A stretch of 64,000 bases of DNA from Antedon mediterranea (lineage: Eukaryota; Echinodermata; Crinoidea; Comatulida; Antedonidae): NCBI RefSeq assembly GCF_964355755.1, contig NC_092671.1, positions 25,480,070 through 25,544,069 on the forward strand. Direction: 5' to 3'. The stretch's first letter is position 1; every line of letters begins with the position of its first letter. The notes under the pieces are model-generated. The model made no database searches. It saw only the letters and a list, made by a program, of their open reading frames with translations, and was not told the origin of the DNA. A program made the position numbers and the translations under genes. Positions 1 to 13,934 of this stretch are shown here, piece by piece.

Positions 1-304
1 TTGACAAATGTTTGGTTAATTGTTGTCTATGTATTATTCATTGTACTGCATTATATCAAACATATTAACCACCTTGTTTGGATACAGTTTGGTTAGATTC
101 GAGCCCAAGTAAGCAGCGAGTACTGCACCAACATGATGATAATTGTACCTTTGCGTCAGGAAGCCATCAGCGAGTCTCACCACCAGAGAATTACTTACTT
201 ACTTACGATTTGTCGGAAGTGTTCTAAGTAGAACACGTCAGAGTATGGCAAACATCTGGCCAACTCCCTGACGAAGCTAATCCACAGTAGTTAAATACAA
301 TTTA

Positions 305-640
305 ATGCCAATTTACGCAGATACAAGCGATATCGGTTAAGCGGAAAAAGCGTAACTTGTCTCGCATTAAATCTGTATTTATCCTGAGTGAGTTTGTTTT
401 CGCCCGTCCGCTCTGCGTTTTGTCTAAATGATCATTAGAAATTACATAGATTCTTGGTTTTTAGTCGCGTGCAAACGCGACTCTATAGCTTACAATGTCG
501 GTCGGTTGGTTGGTCGCTCGGTCGGTCGGTCGGTATTCGGTCGGTCGGTAAACACTCAAGTTTGCGCACACGATTGCAGCCATGTATGGCCTTGTTCTTT
601 TTCCGCTTATCGCTCGTCTGTGTAAATTGGCCTTATAATG
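305..640. mobile_element. MITE family V, copy 1
   Basis: The left end is gccaatttacgcagatacaa then gcgatatcggttaagcgg. The right end, inverted, is ggccaatttacacagacgag then cgataagcggaaaaag. A GGTC-rich simple repeat lies inside (497-550). It is non-coding. Confidence 0.5.
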
Positions 641-1380
641 TGGCAATGCTTTTATTCCGGTATCGGTCTACTTCGTTTTTGTATAGGCGTCTCTTCTACA
701 AACAATGTTTTAAATATAATTTCGAGTTTGAATCAGATGTTGACATTCTCCGTAATGATTAATTCTGGATTTCCTATTTGAGTGGTTTTTAGACAACAGT
801 ATTCTGATCTCAAATAATGTAATTTAGATCTCTCCTATTGTTGACCTTTTATCCTTTTTGTTATGTAAAAAGTAAATTGATGCGCAATATGAATGGAATA
901 TTTGCAGTTTGTAATACACCCGGCTAAAAAAAAGAGAAAAATATAGCATGAATAACGGTGTATGCCAAAAATGTCTTTTTATGTTAATATAAACACAAAT
1001 GTTTTCGTTTTTCAGTTTCAGTTTATTCTCCATTTAAAATAGGCCTATATGTGACATAGAGATATAAAACAAAGTAGTGGAAGGAGATTTAGAAAAGCAA
1101 TACTCATACAAACTTTGTTGCCACCTATAAACACAAAGTAATTATACTGTAACTAAAAGTGTAACATATCGTGAAATATATAGGCCTAATTGGCCAATTT
1201 CCTCTTGTAAAGGCCTAGACACAAACCGGAATATCACGGTGGATATCAACAGAAGTAACATATAATTCAAATTTAAAGAAAACCGAAACCACTTAATATT
1301 ATTAATTTTATATTTAGTTGTTTGTTTAGGATCACATAATTCATTAAGGTAATTGCAACATCACATAGAAACTACCGAGC

Positions 1381-2727
1381 AAATTGTAAATATAATTTGC
1401 AGTATCAAACTAGCAAATGAAATTAGAAAAATGTTCATTTTTATAATTAATTTAAAACTATGAATAGGAAGAAATTGATAGATTTGAGCAGATATTTTGT
1501 TTCATCTATTTATTTGACCAGAATAATACAATACCATATATCATGAAACATATACAAAATTGAAATCAGATTCAGTTTAAGTGAGTTTGAATATTTGTAT
1601 ATTATTATCAAATTAGAAACATCTTGTTATTTCTAAAGATTGCTAAACGTTAACAATCTTATTATAAGGAACTATTTGAAAAACCGGTTGTGGTAGAGTA
1701 ACAATCGTTTTAATATTAAAAATCACATGCGCATAATTTACATATTTTTGACCTCCGCTACAACGTTGAACCGCAATTACCGACTTTAAAAAAATGACAA
1801 TTTTGTAAATACCATTCGATCTTAAACATTAGCTTGGGTGGGAGGAAATGTTTATATATAAATATGCCACTCGTTACCTTTACCAAACCTGTCAAATAAT
1901 ATGCAAATTAGATTACTTTAATAGCTATCCACCAATATGCAAATGCTATCAAAGTACCTGATGGACACAGTACATCATCCCATGAAGTTTACCAATAAAT
2001 AAAGAGAATTATGAGTGGCTACTACGGATTACAATAGTCATAGACGGCTTTCGAAAATCCTTCAGAACAAAAAGCTGCCGTGTAACCATTGAATAGAATC
2101 TTTACCGTGCAATAGAACTAATACCGAGCGGTGTACATTCAGGTGTGTTATAAAGAAACATAATGTGGTGTGCTGTGCTTGTCTGTATTGTCACAACCAG
2201 ATCATTCTTAATGTCGTTGATAACGAAGGCCATTAAATCCATTAAACAATTATGTTGTCTGGAGAAAGACACAGCTATATTCTTAATCTGTATTGTTCAA
2301 TCATATTACATCTTTATATTATATTAGTTTATCTTGTGCATTTATTTACTTTTACAAATCCACAATTTATTACAGAAACACTTGGCGAGTAATTTCCTCA
2401 AAACATTGTTTCAGTTTATTCTCAGCATATACTGTTATAAAAAATAATACTATAACCAATTAGGAATTCTAATGTCATATAAGTGGATCCAAAGACTACA
2501 ACGTTGTGACATTCACTATTAGTTTCAAGTACTTTGAACACTTTTCATCATCATAATCTATTACGCTATTTGTCTTTGGTAGACAATACGTTTGCTAAGC
2601 ATGTCCATGCTTTTCTTTCTGCTCAAATCTATCAATTTCTTCCTATTCATAGATTTAAATCAATTAAAAACGAACATTTTTCTAATTTCATTTGCTAGTT
2701 TGATATTGCAAATTATATTTACATTTA
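1381..2727. repeat. Long inverted repeat, arms about 111 bp, 1.1-kb spacer
   Basis: The left arm 1381-1492 and right arm 2618-2727 are reverse complements with few changes (tctgctcaaatctatcaatt then tcttcctattcatag on the right; its inverse on the left). The spacer is AT-rich with no open frame. It could be a decayed DNA transposon with long ends or an inverted duplication. Confidence 0.7.
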
Positions 2728-4504
2728 GATCTTGGTTTATGTTTCCTATCCAAATAGTTATAGTTGGTCTGCCAACTGGTCTTTTAGCTTTCCGTACAAA
2801 TTTGAGCTAGTTTCTCCGAAGTATCCATCAGAAGTCTTAGTAGGCCTATGTGTCCTTCTCTTCATTTTAGTTTGTTCGTTCGTTAAGAACAAGCTTTTTA
2901 TGTATTTAACAATTTTGTCATTTTTTAAACTTTTTGTATTTAATATTTAGTTTAATAATTAATTAATTAGTTAATAGTTAATTTAGTAACTCGCCGATTA
3001 CAGAATGGATAACAGCTATTATATAATAATTCACCTGGCGGCCCTGGCACTAGTGTATGTCAGGATTGAACCTAAGCTAAGCTCCACTGCACGTTTATTG
3101 TAAATGCCATAATTAACTATTACTATTATTATCAAGTGCTTTTTGGACACTTTTACGATCCTGTTTTTACTTTAATTTATATTTATATTATACACCGTAT
3201 TGATAACCATGTTGTATGTGCTATAACAATGAACTATTATACAGAATATTGCGGTTGCTAGTGGTGTGTTTAACAGCTTTGTAACGTTCAAATTATTATT
3301 GAACATACCATGGCCATCACGACCGGTGATAATTGTATTGATCACAACCTAATTAGAATTTAAAAGGACAATGAAATTTTCATAATCATTATGATATTTG
3401 TTGATAGAAAATATATTCACTATGGAAACTTTTGTCTGTTTGTATATTTATCATGTTTCAATTTGATCGTTAAACAATTGGTAGGAAACGCATGCATAAT
3501 TAACTACACGATCGATTTCGATCTATGCTGAAAATGTGAATATATATAAATATATAATCAATAACGTCTCTGCGTTTACGAAATGGTCTTCATAAACGCT
3601 AATGTGTGAGTTGGTTTTCGCAGTGAGAGGTTTTTATGTATTGGGGAAATCTTGTTTACTCATGGGTCCTATGGGTTAAAACTATAATGTACGTTAACTT
3701 CTTTACACCTCATACTACCATCTAACCCAAAAAAAGATATAAAATTACTTTGCATGACGATAAACAATGTCTTCTATCAATTAAAGGCCGTAATTTAATC
3801 GACCAGGAGGGTTGACCATGTTTGCTCTCGTAGGAAAAGCATATAATAATAATAATAAGTCACAAATTGGGTTGAAGACGTACAGCAATCTATGGGGCAC
3901 CTTTCTGGTATGCTTAAAGCTCAGATACAGGCATGAATTTTAAATATAATACCTCGTTAATTGTACATAAATCAAATATTTGTAACAAAAATCAAGACGA
4001 AAAACATGAATTTCCTTTAATATGGTCAAATACAACATTTGGAAAAATTCTGATATAAAAACCAGGAAGACCTTTTTTCAGTAGTTAGCTAGTTTAACCT
4101 AATGTAATAACATGTCTGGTGACTCCCTAGAAGGTGAAAAAAGATGGCGGATATACGGTGGATACTGTTTGCTATAGCATGAAAATAAAAATTTGAAGTT
4201 GAATAAAAATACCATAAATGTAAAATTCAAGTTATTTTACCTATATTTAGTCATCTGATAAAATTTGTTATCACACCGTTTATTTGTCATAGCTTTTTAA
4301 AATGCCACTCTATTTACAAAATTTGTATAGGGATTTTACTGTGTAATTTGAACTATCCCCGCACTGATGAGAAAGTGCTTATTTTCAACAAGCTCATGTA
4401 ACAGAAATAAAATCCCCAAAATTATGAAACATAGGGGAAACTATAGATCGATAATGATTGGAATCTGTGATCAATAGAAATTTTTTGCCCGCATCTGGCC
4501 TTTA

Positions 4505-4690
4505 AATGTCAATTTACAGATGAGCGGTAACTATAAGCGGAAACCGCGTGATTGTCCCACGTAAAATCTATCATAAACGGTTTCCCGCTTAACCGTCCGT
4601 CCGGCCAGTGTGTAAATGGTCATAACAAATAACATAGATTAATTTTAATTCGCTTACCGTTACCACTCTGCTGTGTAAATTGAAATGTGG
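4505..4690. mobile_element. MITE family V, copy 2
   Basis: tcaatttacagatgagcggt then aactataagcgg on the left. On the right, inverted, tcaatttacacagcagagtg then gtaacggtaagcg. An inner copy of the terminal motif at 4586-4618 (ccgcttaaccgtccgtccgg) suggests a nested or composite structure. It lies just before the 21-bp satellite. Confidence 0.5.
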
Positions 4691-4773
4691 TTGATAGAGA
4701 AATGCTGTTACAGCACAACAAACATAAACTTTTGTTTAATGTTGTAGACCCACAACCACAAATGTTCAATACA

Positions 4774-5088
4774 GACGACGATTCTACCCACAAAGACGAC
4801 GATTCTACCCACAAAGACGACGATTCTACCCACAAAGACGACGATTCTACCCACAAAGACGACGATTCTACCCACAAAGACGACGATTCTACCCACAAAG
4901 ACGACGATTCTACCCACAAAGACGACGATTCTACCCACAAATACGACGATTCTACCCACAAAGACGACGATTCTACCCACAAAGACGACGATTCTACCCA
5001 CAAAGACGACGATTCTACCCACAAAGACGACGATTCTACCCACAAAGACGACGATTCTACCCACAAAGACGACGATTCTACCCACAAA
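4774..5088. repeat. 21-bp minisatellite, 15 copies
   Basis: Fifteen nearly identical 21-bp units (gacgacgattctacccacaa plus a). The unit is a multiple of three, so frames stay open on both strands: DDDSTHK repeats on plus and LWVESSS-type on minus. One unit has TAC for GAC at its first codon (Tyr in place of the first Asp). No splice sites or gene context support translation. Confidence 0.9.
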
Positions 5089-7452
5089 GCTTATACAGAA
5101 ATTAAAAGATATTAGGCCTAAAAAAAATAAGAGCAATAAAAAAACTTTAAAAATAAGATAATAAAAAATGATTATAATAATAGTTTTAATAAATGACTTT
5201 AAGAGGATGATTTAGAATTAGAATAAAATGAATTGTTTATACTACTAAGTGTCTAATGTATAGAAATTTAGAAAACATCAATTTAGAGAAATATGTTATA
5301 AAATAACTTTCGCTAAGGCTCAGTTATATTTAACTTATACCTACTCACAAACGTTAAGTCATAACACTAACTTACCCGGCAAATAATAATTAGACCTAAA
5401 CGGGCCCTGTATGTTAGCCATATGTGAAGTACCTTATTGCTATCCAAATTATTTTTTCAAAAAATATAATCTTCATTCCAATATTTTGCCCACATTCTAT
5501 TAATAGCACTAACCCAAAATATGTTACTTCTCTTCCTAAACCATATGGCCCATTCTCTTCAAGCTTCTCAATTCCTTTGTAAAATTTTATTTTCGACAAA
5601 AAAAATAGTATCGGCCATAATTTCTACATCAATTCAATAATTCAACTGTCATCATTGGTCAGAATGGTCATGGTCATCACTGGTCAGAATGTGTCACATT
5701 CCATTAAGCGGCCAAATCAATCTTTACAAAACTTTTTTGCTTGTTAAATTTATGATAAAGATAAATTTCATAAATTCTTACAAATTGATTAACATATTAT
5801 TTGAGTGTGTATATTTTTGTTACCAAATTAACAACAATAGAGTTTGGCCATTATGCCAAGGGCAAATTAGAATAGATTGATTTGTAATTATAAATCTATG
5901 TCAATTTACGATACGGTTTGTGCAATTACTTTCAATCAAAGAACATTTTTAGAACTTAGAATCAGAAAAATCTCGTTTCTTGAGTAATTATTTTTCTTTT
6001 TTTTTTCATTTCAATTGGGTTTTGCTTACGTCCACCTACTGCAATCACGATTGAGTATTTAGTATCGATCCAGTACATGTTACAGATCGTTTGTGTTTTA
6101 CCATACGTGAATCTATTTTGTGAAAGACTCTTATTTCCTGTTTTCGTACTTAATGTCTATGCAGCATTACTGGGATGAAACTGGTATACAAAGTCATTGT
6201 AGGCCTACATGTTTTGAATGCAAATGTTCTATTAATCTGAAGGAAATGAAAGAAAGTTGAATACTCAGCCAGCGACGACTTTCGTGCGCTTTCAACGCAC
6301 TTTCTCAAAATATATTTATTGTTTTAATTTCAGTGTACGTGATTAATTTGTGAATGATTATGTATCATTTATTAGATGAACTTCAAAACTGGTTTCTTGT
6401 TTCTTGCCGTAGATCATAGATCGACAAACTTAAAACGCATACAAGATTGCATAGTTTTAGGACTAACTTTGTAAATTAGTTATTTTAGTCATGGATTCAT
6501 GACTAAAGTATAGGAAATATTACACTATTCAATAATTCTTCTTTATCATGTCATCATCGTTAATAATAATAATCGGCAATAAAAACATGCAGACCATAGC
6601 ATTGAAAATAATCATTCAATCTAAAGCAATATAATATATTATTAGTCAAACTTAGGCCTACCAAATGATATTAATTAGTACATTAATGCTTTAGTCATTC
6701 AATAAAAAGAAAGAACAATTCTAGTCAGTTTCTAATTATTAATTAATAATGAAGACTTGATATGTTAACATTTATGGAGCTTTTGGATCCTGAATTCAGC
6801 TCCTGTCAAAAAAGATGTTCTTTTTCTTGTTTTCTTGAATTCCTCTCCAAAAGACCTAATGTTACAAGACTTCCGAAAGAGTACCTTGTGTTCTTCATTT
6901 TGAAACGGATCAGTCTGGAGGCGTGCCCAAAAGAAATGGTATTGTTGAGTAACGTTTTACAGTAAGAAAAACAGTGAATCTTTAGCACAGATGATATTTC
7001 TGCAATAATTAATAATTATATTATTAATAATTATTGCGCACCAGACCTGCATGATAAATGTGCAGTGTTCAAATTGCTGCGGTGCGTATTCATCTGCAGT
7101 AATTCATTTACTATGCGCTTATTGGTCTACATCATATCTATTTCAGTATGGGTAGTAAAAACCACAAGACAATCACGCTATTCTGTTTATTAGGCTCAAT
7201 AGGGTCTGGTAATAAGGTAGTTATTTCAGTGTCTGGCTAAAAGAAAGCGTAACAAGAAGTATTGATCCACGGCCCTCGTTTGACAAAATGACAATGACGC
7301 GCCACGGCGGCGCTTATATATATGCATATTTTCGTTGTGTGTTGTAGAATGCAATGCATTTCTAATTGCTGCTAGGCCTTAATATATTTAGAATTTGTCT
7401 AATTTACTTTTCAATGCAGTGAAAACAAGAGCAGTATTTACACACTCAAATT

Positions 7453-7556
7453 AATGAGGCGTAGTCGACTGGTCGCTGACGAGCTCCTCGGGGAGAATCA
7501 GTGTGGGGTTTGTGGAACTAGATATTATCGAACCAGACCAGTCGAATGCGCCTATA
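7453..7556. mobile_element. Small foldback element
   Basis: aggcgtagtcgactggtc at the left matches aggcgcattcgactggtc inverted at the right, about 100 bp apart. It is too short to code. Confidence 0.4.
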
Positions 7557-8227
7557 CAAATGCAGATCCACAGAAACTCGGCAACATATCATGACGTAGA
7601 GATTGGGTGCCGTTGAAAAATGATACGCTATATAGGGTTAATATTGATAACTAAAATGAATTTGTCAATCGTCTGCCAAAGTCATATCAGTCGCTGTGTA
7701 ATGTTTTTTAATGGTATTCTTTCCGTCAGAAAGTTACAAATATCTAATTTGTTTTATCTTTTTTTTTTACTAATTTGTAGATTTAATGATTTTTTATATT
7801 TCTATGTATTTCAACCCTGTAGATTGTTACTTGTGGTCACTGTAGGGTAAAGATAAAATACAATTTTTAAAAATTAAAGAATGACATACATAAAATGTTT
7901 TAGATGGAGAAAATTCGATGTATGTGAGATAATGTGGCTTAATTACATAGTTTTCAGACTGTTTAAATTCTGACTCATATAATCACATGAATTGTCGCAA
8001 CAGGATTTTGCTTTTGGCAAACACGTTCCAGATATTACCAATCATTATATAAATTAATTTGTTTAGTTAGTTTATTATGTTCAGTAAAGTAGCCGATTAT
8101 CTTCAGTAAAATATAATAACTATAACTTTACATTTGTTAGATTCATTTGTTATTTAATATTGCAGCTTTATATCAATGTAAATACATAAAATTACTTTGC
8201 AACATTCTGTTTCTTTCTGTTTTTCAG

Positions 8228-11200
8228 GTATTTAGTAAACTGATGTATTCAGGGAGTTCTGATCAGTTCGCCAAATGTTGGGTGACAGAATTTGGCGACT
8301 GTACACGTACATACATTGGTCATAAACACACTGTTAGCGCTATCAAGTTCTACGATGGTTTATGTAAGTCAATATTACATTAAATAAACCTAGATATTAT
8401 AATATTATTATATCAAAAGTGCTCGGAAATTTAGCAAAATACGTGGTAAAATGCAGAGACGACAGAGGGCGTGCTATTTACTATATCGGCCCATATTGAA
8501 GATACTAATAACTCGAGATTGTATTAAGCGTTTGTGAAGTCAACAATACATCGATTTCAACAAAAAAAGAAACAAAAATGCATACAAAGCAAGTAATAAA
8601 CTTGCAAGTGATAAGTTCAGTACACTTTATTGTTAATCTTCTCTTAATCGAACCCTCAACTTTGATTATGGTTGTACAGCCATACTTTAGAAATATCGAT
8701 GTATCTGAGCATGCGTAGAATTTGTTAATACGTGTCTGGCGATCACTTTATGTATTATTTTATTCATTTACAACAAACAAACATAAACCTCTACCAACAT
8801 AATTCATTCAGAAATTATAAACGTTCATTATCTTCTACACGCATTTAATAACACGTTCAATATGTGCTAAAGTGCAATATATTTTTTTGTATGAATTTAA
8901 TATAGTTTACACCGGAAGTGGAGATAATCAAGCCAGGGTGTTCGATGCTAAATCAGGGACGTTAAAACGCACTTTCAAGGGTCATGAATTCGCCATCAAT
9001 GCTATAGCGGTGAGTAAATATTACTTTACAAAAGAGAACACATTTTCAACTTTAAACAATTAAAAAATATAAGGTATTATAAAACACCTGATTATCCTTG
9101 TCATTTGATTGGTTAATTTCGTATCACATGATGAGAGTATAAGTTCTAATTACACGGGAATAGTGCTATTTTAATGTTTCTATTAAAAATCAATAACAAT
9201 TTTAGAATGTTATAGAACATGGTGCTGGTGACCATTGCCCATACATGCATGTGTCTGCGCGGTCCACTTCTCGGCAAAAATCGGAGATCTTCCTTTTTAT
9301 GGCCTACCTAGCCTTCGACATTTGATGCAAGATGGAATATTCGACGGATTAATTGAATACTGTAAATGTTTATATTAGAACAGCAGTTCTAATATAAAAC
9401 AAAAATTAATGTTTTGTATTTCGTTGAACATTCACTATGCATATTATTTGTTTTATAACACAATTATTTTTCCATCATACAATAAACTTAAATAACACCT
9501 GCACGTGATACGAAATTAACCAATCAAATGCCAAGGATATAATTAAGTGTCGGTTCAAAGCAAAATTTACATGTACCACCGTCTTATTAAGACATTAATA
9601 AAAGCAATGCTGATTCAGTATGTTAATTATTTATTCAATTAACAAAATAATTGCACTACTGTAAATTGTTCCTAGAATGTGCATGGAAACCCAGGTCTGA
9701 GATGTACATAGGCCTATATGTCTACTGTATTAGTCTATATTTACAATACCACCCATTACTACTTAAATTATGTTTTGTGGGTATTGGTTTTCTGATGCTT
9801 TTATTAGGTGATGTGACTCCGAGATCTGAGTTTTCTAGATCTGAATTTTCTAGATATCTGGTTTTATTATATTTTAATCTTTATTCTGTTATCATTATAG
9901 ATTAAATCTTTCAAATCCTGTATTTTTGTTTTCATATTATTTTAATAAAATTGATATCTTTTTTTCCCAATTCTTTTGTTAAAAACAATATTTTTATTAA
10001 TTTTTTATATTTTCATTTTTAATTTCATCGTACAGAGAAAATAAAAATAAATTATCATCGTTATCAGCAGAATCGTCATCATCATCATATTAATCGATAT
10101 CATCAATACAATATATATACAAATTATAATTATTTTGGAAATATTATAGGTGGACGCAATTCAACATTATTTTAATTGATAATTGAACTTAGCCTTTTGT
10201 CAAATTGTTTTATTTTACCTATTTTCATAATAGGAAATGCATTATTTCAAAGGGTATTTTTTCTCGTTTACGTTTGTAATATATGGCGACGCATTAATAA
10301 GCTGAGTGCACGACAAAAGCGGCAAATTATTTTCCTTGACAACCAAGTAGTCCTCTACATCTCTTTTGTACTCTATATGAATAACAGGCTCTTCATAATG
10401 AAATTTGACCTCGGCTGCAATAATAATTATAATACTTTTTATATTTGTTTTGACCATAATGCTTTTATAAATATATTCGTCGTCATATCAATTAATTTAT
10501 TAATCGATCCTCTATATTTTTATCAATCTTTTATTCAAAAATTCAGTCCATCCACCCATCAATCCTTCTATCGATAATTATGTTAATACAATATATCAAT
10601 TCATCAATCCATCCATCCATTGGTATCAAATCAATCCATCGATATTATCAGTCCGTCATTAATTCCACAATCCGTCAATACATCGATATTTCAATCCATT
10701 GATATATCAATCCAACATTTAATTCAACACTCAGTCCATACATCGATATTTCAATCCATTGATATTATCAGTCCGTCATTAATTCCACACTCAGTCCATA
10801 CATACATCGATATTTCAATCCATTGATATATCAATCCACCCTTTAATTCCACGCTCAGTCCATACATCGATATTTCAATACATTGGTATATCAATCCACC
10901 CTTTAATTCAACACTCAGTCCATACATCATTGTTTCAATCAATCTAGCGATATTTCAATCTATCCATCAATCCATTTATCCAACATTTATTCTTTATCTA
11001 TGCTTTGTGGTTTGTGTGGCTTTAAATAAATTATTTCTTAAAGGAAAATCAGTAAAGAAAAGTTATGTGTTCACGCTAAACTTACGTTATTAAGAACAAA
11101 AACTTATATTGACACTAATAAAAACATATAAAAAAATATAACCATGTATTTAAAAATTGACTGAATATATTTATTTGGTTATCCAGATTATTGACAAACG

Positions 11201-11711
11201 TTTATATACGGCATCCCACGATGGAGAGGTTCGAATCTGGGACTGCTCTGATCTCAAGATCGAAAACCTTGGAGTAGGCGATGATGATGACGATGAAGAA
11301 AAAGAGAAGAAACGTTTAGAAAAGGAGAAAAAGAAACAAGAAAAGAAAGAAAAGAAAGCGAAAGAAAAAGAAGAGAAAAAGAAAGCAAAAGAAGAAAAGA
11401 AGAAACAACAACAACAACAAAAACAACTGGTAACTAACAATAATGAGAAAAATGAAGAAGAAAAAACAAAATCGACAGAAGAAGAAGAAAACATCGAAGA
11501 CAATAAAGAAGAAAAGGAAAGTTTACAAGAGAAAAACAATTTTGAGAAAAATGAGAAAGGTGATGATGAATCCAGTATGGCAAGTGAAAAGAAGGACAGT
11601 GTGAAAGCGGACAACGAAGATGATGATGACGTTCTTGATGAACTCGACGACTTTTCTGATGAGGAATTAGACAAAGAAGTAGAAAATATTGACAAAAATA
11701 TGCAAGATTAA
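8228..11711 (+). CDS. WDR86: WDR86-like WD40 protein, last three exons
   Basis: Three exons are visible: 8228-8363 (acceptor ttttcag, donor gtaagt), 8906-9009 (acceptor tatag, donor gtgagt) and 11187-11711 (acceptor atccag, stop TAA at 11709). Phases agree at both junctions (1, then 0), giving 254 residues. The first 97 or so residues hold the final WD40 repeats: MYSGSSDQFAKCW, then FYTGSGDNQARVFDAKSG followed by FKGHEFAINAIA, then LYTASHDGEVRIWD. The order, spacing and wording match the C-terminal blades of vertebrate WDR86 as I remember it, including YTGSGD...ARVFDAKSG and LYTASHDG. WD40 propellers are protein-interaction scaffolds, and no catalytic role is implied. After the last blade comes a tail of about 150 residues: acidic DDDDDEE, a long Lys/Glu coiled-coil stretch, a Gln run, then an Asp/Glu-rich end. 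The human protein lacks such a tail. Earlier blades must lie upstream; I searched 1-8227 by eye without finding them, so the gene is partial here. Confidence 0.82.
9088..9545. mobile_element. MITE with TIRs of about 36 bp in the second WDR86 intron
   Basis: The left end reads attatccttgtcatttgatt then ggttaatttcgtatcac. The right end repeats it inverted with two or three changes. The interior (about 380 bp) is non-coding and carries a 13-bp hairpin at 9369-9398. The target duplication is not certain. Confidence 0.6.
10530..10980. repeat. Minisatellite of about 57-60 bp, in an ATCAAT/CATC-rich field
   Basis: About five diverged units share catcgatatttcaatccatt, gatatatcaatccaccc and cactcagtccataca. 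It lies in the second WDR86 intron. A loose ATCC repeat flanks it at 10545-10620. Confidence 0.7.
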
Positions 11712-11752
11712 TAATTAACAAAGCTACGTTAAAAAGTATTTTAGACAAAAAA

Positions 11753-11758
11753 AATAAA
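11753..11758 (+). promoter_or_regulatory. Poly(A) signal of the WDR86-like gene
   Basis: A canonical AATAAA lies about 42 bases after the stop codon, in A-rich sequence. It is the nearest signal to the gene end and implies a very short 3' UTR. Confidence 0.5.
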
Positions 11759-13124
11759 TTTGTGTTAGAGTTATAACATAACAGATAAATATGTACAAAT
11801 TGTAGAAATATTTGATTTTACAATTTGTTTTATCATAGATCAAATTCATACGGAGTGTTAAGCTTACGATCAAAATGCAGAACAAAATAACTTTTTATGC
11901 AACTCACAAAAGCACTAAAAGGCGTTAAAATTTAGTAATATGTAGGCCTATTTAACAGTGTTCATTTTTATTATTGCTTAAGTTGTATCTTACACCTATA
12001 ATAAACGAAGATGGTTTACAGACCACAGCTAAGATTAATTATAAAGCACACACATCTATCAGAAGTGCCAAAGGCGGTAACATTGACAACAAATACAAAA
12101 AGTATTCAACCTGCCACAATACAAAATAATAATAATACGTATGCGTCACACCGGTTTTCTGTGTGGTCATGAACAGTATGAGCACTCAAAATGGCGTGGG
12201 CCTTTTTAGTTGTCATGCACATTTGGTCGTACTTTTCAATCACACTTAAGTAAAATATTTCCTTCTTTAAAGTGGTATTCATTTAAATATGGTGAATTCT
12301 TAAAATGTGTCCCCGTCCTAAGTAATTGGTGAATAGATCAATAATATGTCTCCATGTTTGTTTAGCTAAATGTTTATGTCAATAGAGTTAAACATTACAT
12401 GGTAGGAGTATTAGGCAAATTTACCCTCTAGATATTTGTAATTTAAATTTCACGCGTTGAACACTTTCTTATTATTTTGCGGGGTGTTTTTTAAAGCAAT
12501 ATTTGGTTGATGCTAAGGAAGACGCTAATAGATTGTCTTGGCGTGCGTGTGCATAAGGCCCACCTCCGGATTTCTTGACTAATTCATTGGTTAATTTAAT
12601 ATATTTCTGTTTATGAATGTATATACTATGATGGATGGATGGATGAGGTGTAACTGTCGATCAACTATATATGTTTAAATTTAAATATTATCTGTATTTT
12701 TATAATAAATTATACAATACTTATTTCTTATTATTAGCCATTTTGTATTTTGTTTTTAGGACCAATTACGTTGTTCTTGCTTGCCGTTCTCTTCGTTGTG
12801 CAATACATAATACGAATTAATCATTATTGTCGTCAGGGAACGCTTTGTGATATTGGCTGATCGATAGTCTACAAAAGAAATAACAAACTGCATTATAATA
12901 TTAGTACATTGGTTGACCTTATAGCTATTTTTATTTTTTATTTTATTTTTTTCAATCCGTTAAAGGAACTGAATGCTTTTATTGTCCGTTCAATAATTTA
13001 GTAAATAATATTGGTTATGGTAGTGTGACAGTATAACTAAAATCTGGTATTATTATTAATAATTAGTTTTAAGATTTAATTCAATGAAATATTGTTGTTA
13101 ATAATTCTGTTTCAATTATTGCAT

Positions 13125-13931
13125 GTGTTACGTCAGGTGTACCATGCTAATGATGGACATCTGTGCGGTATTGGTTACGCTTTGACGCCACATGTGTTTC
13201 GTCAGGTGTGACATACTATGCTAATGATGGAAATCTGTGCGGTATTGGTTACGCTTTGACGCCACATGTGTTACGTCAGGTTTACCGTGCTAATGATGGA
13301 CATATGTGCGGTATTGGTTACGCTTTGACGCCACATGTGTTACGTCAGGTGTACCATGCTAATGATGGACATCTGTGTGGTATTGGTTACGCTTTGACGC
13401 CACATGTGTTACGTCAGGTGTGACATACCATGCTAATGATGGACATATGTGCGGTATTGGTTACGCTTTGACGCCACATGTGTTACGTCAGGTGTACAAT
13501 CCTAACGGTAAACATCTGTGCAGTATTGGTTACGCTTTGACGCCACATGTGTTACGTCCAGTGTACCGCGCTAACGGTAAACATCTTTGCGGTATTGGTT
13601 ACGCTTTGACGCCACATGTGTTACGTCAGGTGTACAATCCTAACGGTAAACATCTGTGCAGTATTGGTTACGCTTTGACGCCACATGTGTTACGTCAGGT
13701 GTACCGTGCTAACGGTAAACATCTTTGCGGTATTGGTTACGCTTTGACGCCACATATGTTACGTCAGGTGTACAATCCTAACGGTAAACATCTGTGCGGT
13801 ATTGGTTACGCTTTGACGCTATATGTGTTACGTCAGGTGTACAATGCTAACGGTAAACATCTGTGCAGTATTGGTTACGCTTTGACGCCAGATGTGTCGC
13901 ATTAGAACGGTAAACATCTGTGCGGTATTGG
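13125..13931. repeat. 69-bp minisatellite, about 11 copies
   Basis: ggttacgctttgacgccaca recurs every 69 bases. Two unit types alternate in the second half (gtacaatcctaacggtaaac and gtaccgtgctaacggtaaac). The 23-codon unit keeps a plus frame open for 176 codons. Degenerate units continue to 14300 beyond the MITE at 13935. Confidence 0.85.
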
Positions 13932-13934
13932 TTA

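Larger units (their letters stand above)
1..8227. other. Intergenic or upstream-intron DNA
   Basis: Apart from the MITEs, the long inverted repeat and the 21-bp array listed separately, I see only AT-rich unique-looking sequence with no exon I can defend. Part of it is probably an intron of the WDR86-like gene, since earlier WD40 blades are missing. Confidence 0.6.

Noticed and set aside
95-130. tRNA-like box B (gattcgagccc) near the left edge
   Set aside because: No box A at the right distance and no cloverleaf; at most a decayed SINE.
4620-5136. Asp/His-rich or Trp-rich repeat proteins at the 21-bp array
   Set aside because: Open on both strands because of the repeat; no splice sites, promoter or homology.
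6762-6988. Open frames on both strands at 6.8 kb
   Set aside because: No recognisable domain, no splice context and no match to the missing WD40 blades.
13163-13905. 23-residue repeat protein
   Set aside because: Follows from the 69-bp unit length; the frame is broken between early units and nothing around it looks coding.
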